From NCBI GenBank assembly GCA_001783355.1, contig MFMA01000056.1, forward strand, positions 1 to 5,305: a stretch of DNA of 5,305 nt. Reading direction: 5' to 3'. Source of the DNA: Candidatus Kaiserbacteria bacterium RIFCSPLOWO2_01_FULL_54_20. Its GTDB lineage: Bacteria; Patescibacteriota; Minisyncoccia; Phycocordibacterales; UBA2100. Of this stretch, positions 4,633-5,305 are shown in pieces. A model generated the notes under the pieces. It was given only the letters and a program-made list of their open reading frames with translations. It was not told the origin of the DNA and did no database searches. Numbering within the stretch: position 1 is the stretch's first letter; the number at the start of each line of letters is the position of its first letter. The translations under genes and the position numbers were made by a program.

Positions 4633-4638
4633 AACCTA
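4615..4638 (+). repeat. 7-bp tandem repeat (CTAGAAC, 3.4 copies) at the end of aroQ
   Basis: CTAGAAC occurs three times in tandem at 4615-4621, 4622-4628 and 4629-4635, followed by a partial fourth unit CTA. It spans the final codons and stop of aroQ and part of the 11-base gap before aroE. Because the unit carries TAG and its length is not a multiple of three, successive copies place TAG in all three plus-strand frames; the reverse complement (GTTCTAG) also contains TAG. Confidence 0.85.
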
Positions 4639-4643
4639 TTACC

Positions 4644-5305
4644 ATGCAAATCTCTCCCGCAACGAAATTGACAGCCGTCATCGGCGACCCGATCGTTCAC
4701 AGCCTCTCGCCGCTTCTTCACAATAAGATCTACGAGCAAGAGAAGGTAGACGCCGTCATGCTCGCGTTCGGAAACCCATCGGTCGAGAAGCTAGTCGCGG
4801 CCATGCGCGCGCTTCCTATACATCTTGCGGCCGTCACGATGCCGCACAAGCAGACGATAATGCCGCTTTTGGACGTGGTCGACAGCGTTGCAAAGGATAT
4901 CGGCGCGGTGAACACGGTCGTTTATCGAGAAGGAAAACTAATTGGATACAACACGGACGTCATCGGCATTGCAAAAGCCCTCATGGGCGTCGCTTTGCAA
5001 GACGCCGAGGTGCTTCTCGTCGGCGCGGGCGGAGCGGCACGCACGGTCGCGCACTATTTGCGAGGCGAGGGAGCGAGTATCTACTGCAACAACAGAGACG
5101 TTGCACAGGCCGAACAGCTATCACGTACATTCGGAGCCACGCATCTAAAAGACATTGCGGAAGGCCCGACTTCGTATCGTCTTATCGTGAACGCAACTCC
5201 CATCGGCATGAATCCGAATCCTGATGCGATGCCTGTTCCCGAGACTGTGCTCAAGTCGGATACGGTGGTGTTTGACCTGGTTTACTCTCCATTTGAGACG
5301 AAACT
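4644..5305 (+). CDS. aroE: Shikimate dehydrogenase (3' end missing)
   Basis: 220 codons are visible before the window ends; the family averages about 270 residues. The enzyme reduces 3-dehydroshikimate to shikimate, the step after AroQ. GDPIVHSLSPLLHN (residues 14-27) is the shikimate-binding block with the SxS serines. AVTMPHK contains the catalytic Lys69, IGAVNTV includes Asn90, and GYNTDVIG contains the catalytic Asp105. VLLVGAGGAARTVAHYL (124-139) is the dinucleotide-binding glycine motif and VNATPIGM is a late family block. In the cofactor-specificity loop the usual NRT, whose Arg and Thr bind the NADP phosphate, reads NNRD here, with Asp152 in place of Thr; an Asp in this loop is associated with NAD use in YdiB-type relatives. 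The ATG at 4644 gives the standard N-terminus. No Shine-Dalgarno sequence is seen, and translation may be coupled to aroQ. Confidence 0.95.
   Translation, partial: MQISPATKLTAVIGDPIVHSLSPLLHNKIYEQEKVDAVMLAFGNPSVEKLVAAMRALPIHLAAVTMPHKQTIMPLLDVVDSVAKDIGAVNTVVYREGKLIGYNTDVIGIAKALMGVALQDAEVLLVGAGGAARTVAHYLRGEGASIYCNNRDVAQAEQLSRTFGATHLKDIAEGPTSYRLIVNATPIGMNPNPDAMPVPETVLKSDTVVFDLVYSPFETK

Overview
The window looks like a piece of a Candidate Phyla Radiation (Patescibacteria) genome, most likely a parcubacterial lineage. This is inferred from the gene style, not from a marker gene. The signs are a large surface protein with a peptidase-S74 module and a Ser/Thr/Pro-rich end, a small four-helix-bundle (23S rRNA intervening-sequence type) protein, compact central-metabolism genes on one strand, few Shine-Dalgarno sequences, and short low-complexity repeats scattered between and inside genes. 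TGA is used as a normal stop codon (gap and rpiB end in it), so this is not a code-25 lineage such as Gracilibacteria. All genes lie on the + strand.

Layout. 1-1131 is the 3' part of a surface/tail-fibre-like protein: S74 self-cleavage domain, helical spacer, Ig-like domain, Ser/Thr/Pro tail. 1131-1997 is dominated by a purine repeat, G-runs of 3-5 separated by A-rich spacers. It surrounds and penetrates a four-helix-bundle protein gene (1235-1891) and enters the start of gap (1899-2936). 2937-3055 is a 119-bp intergenic unit bounded by perfect 14-bp inverted repeats, fitted exactly between the gap stop codon and the rpiB start codon. Then follow rpiB (3054-3503), an rpe-like gene (3500-4174, overlapping rpiB by ATGA), aroQ (4189-4632) and aroE (4644 to the window end, cut off). 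A 7-bp tandem repeat supplies the end of aroQ.

How the genes fit. Glyceraldehyde-3-phosphate dehydrogenase, ribose-5-phosphate isomerase B and the pentose-phosphate epimerase-like protein handle the triose/pentose phosphates linked to erythrose-4-phosphate, a shikimate-pathway precursor. AroQ and AroE catalyse consecutive shikimate steps. The five genes look like one co-directional metabolic run.

The most unusual content is the repeat system at 1131-1997. Seven sequences satisfy the classical G-quadruplex pattern within about 870 bp, in intergenic DNA and in frame inside two proteins. The repeat abuts two near-identical extended -10 promoters, and an 18/19-bp direct copy brackets the four-helix-bundle gene. 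The other notable points are the intergenic inverted-repeat unit, a probable leaderless gap transcript, an Rpe-like protein lacking one metal-ligand histidine, and an AroE whose cofactor loop suggests NAD rather than NADP. No RNA gene, CRISPR array, transposase or reverse transcriptase was seen.
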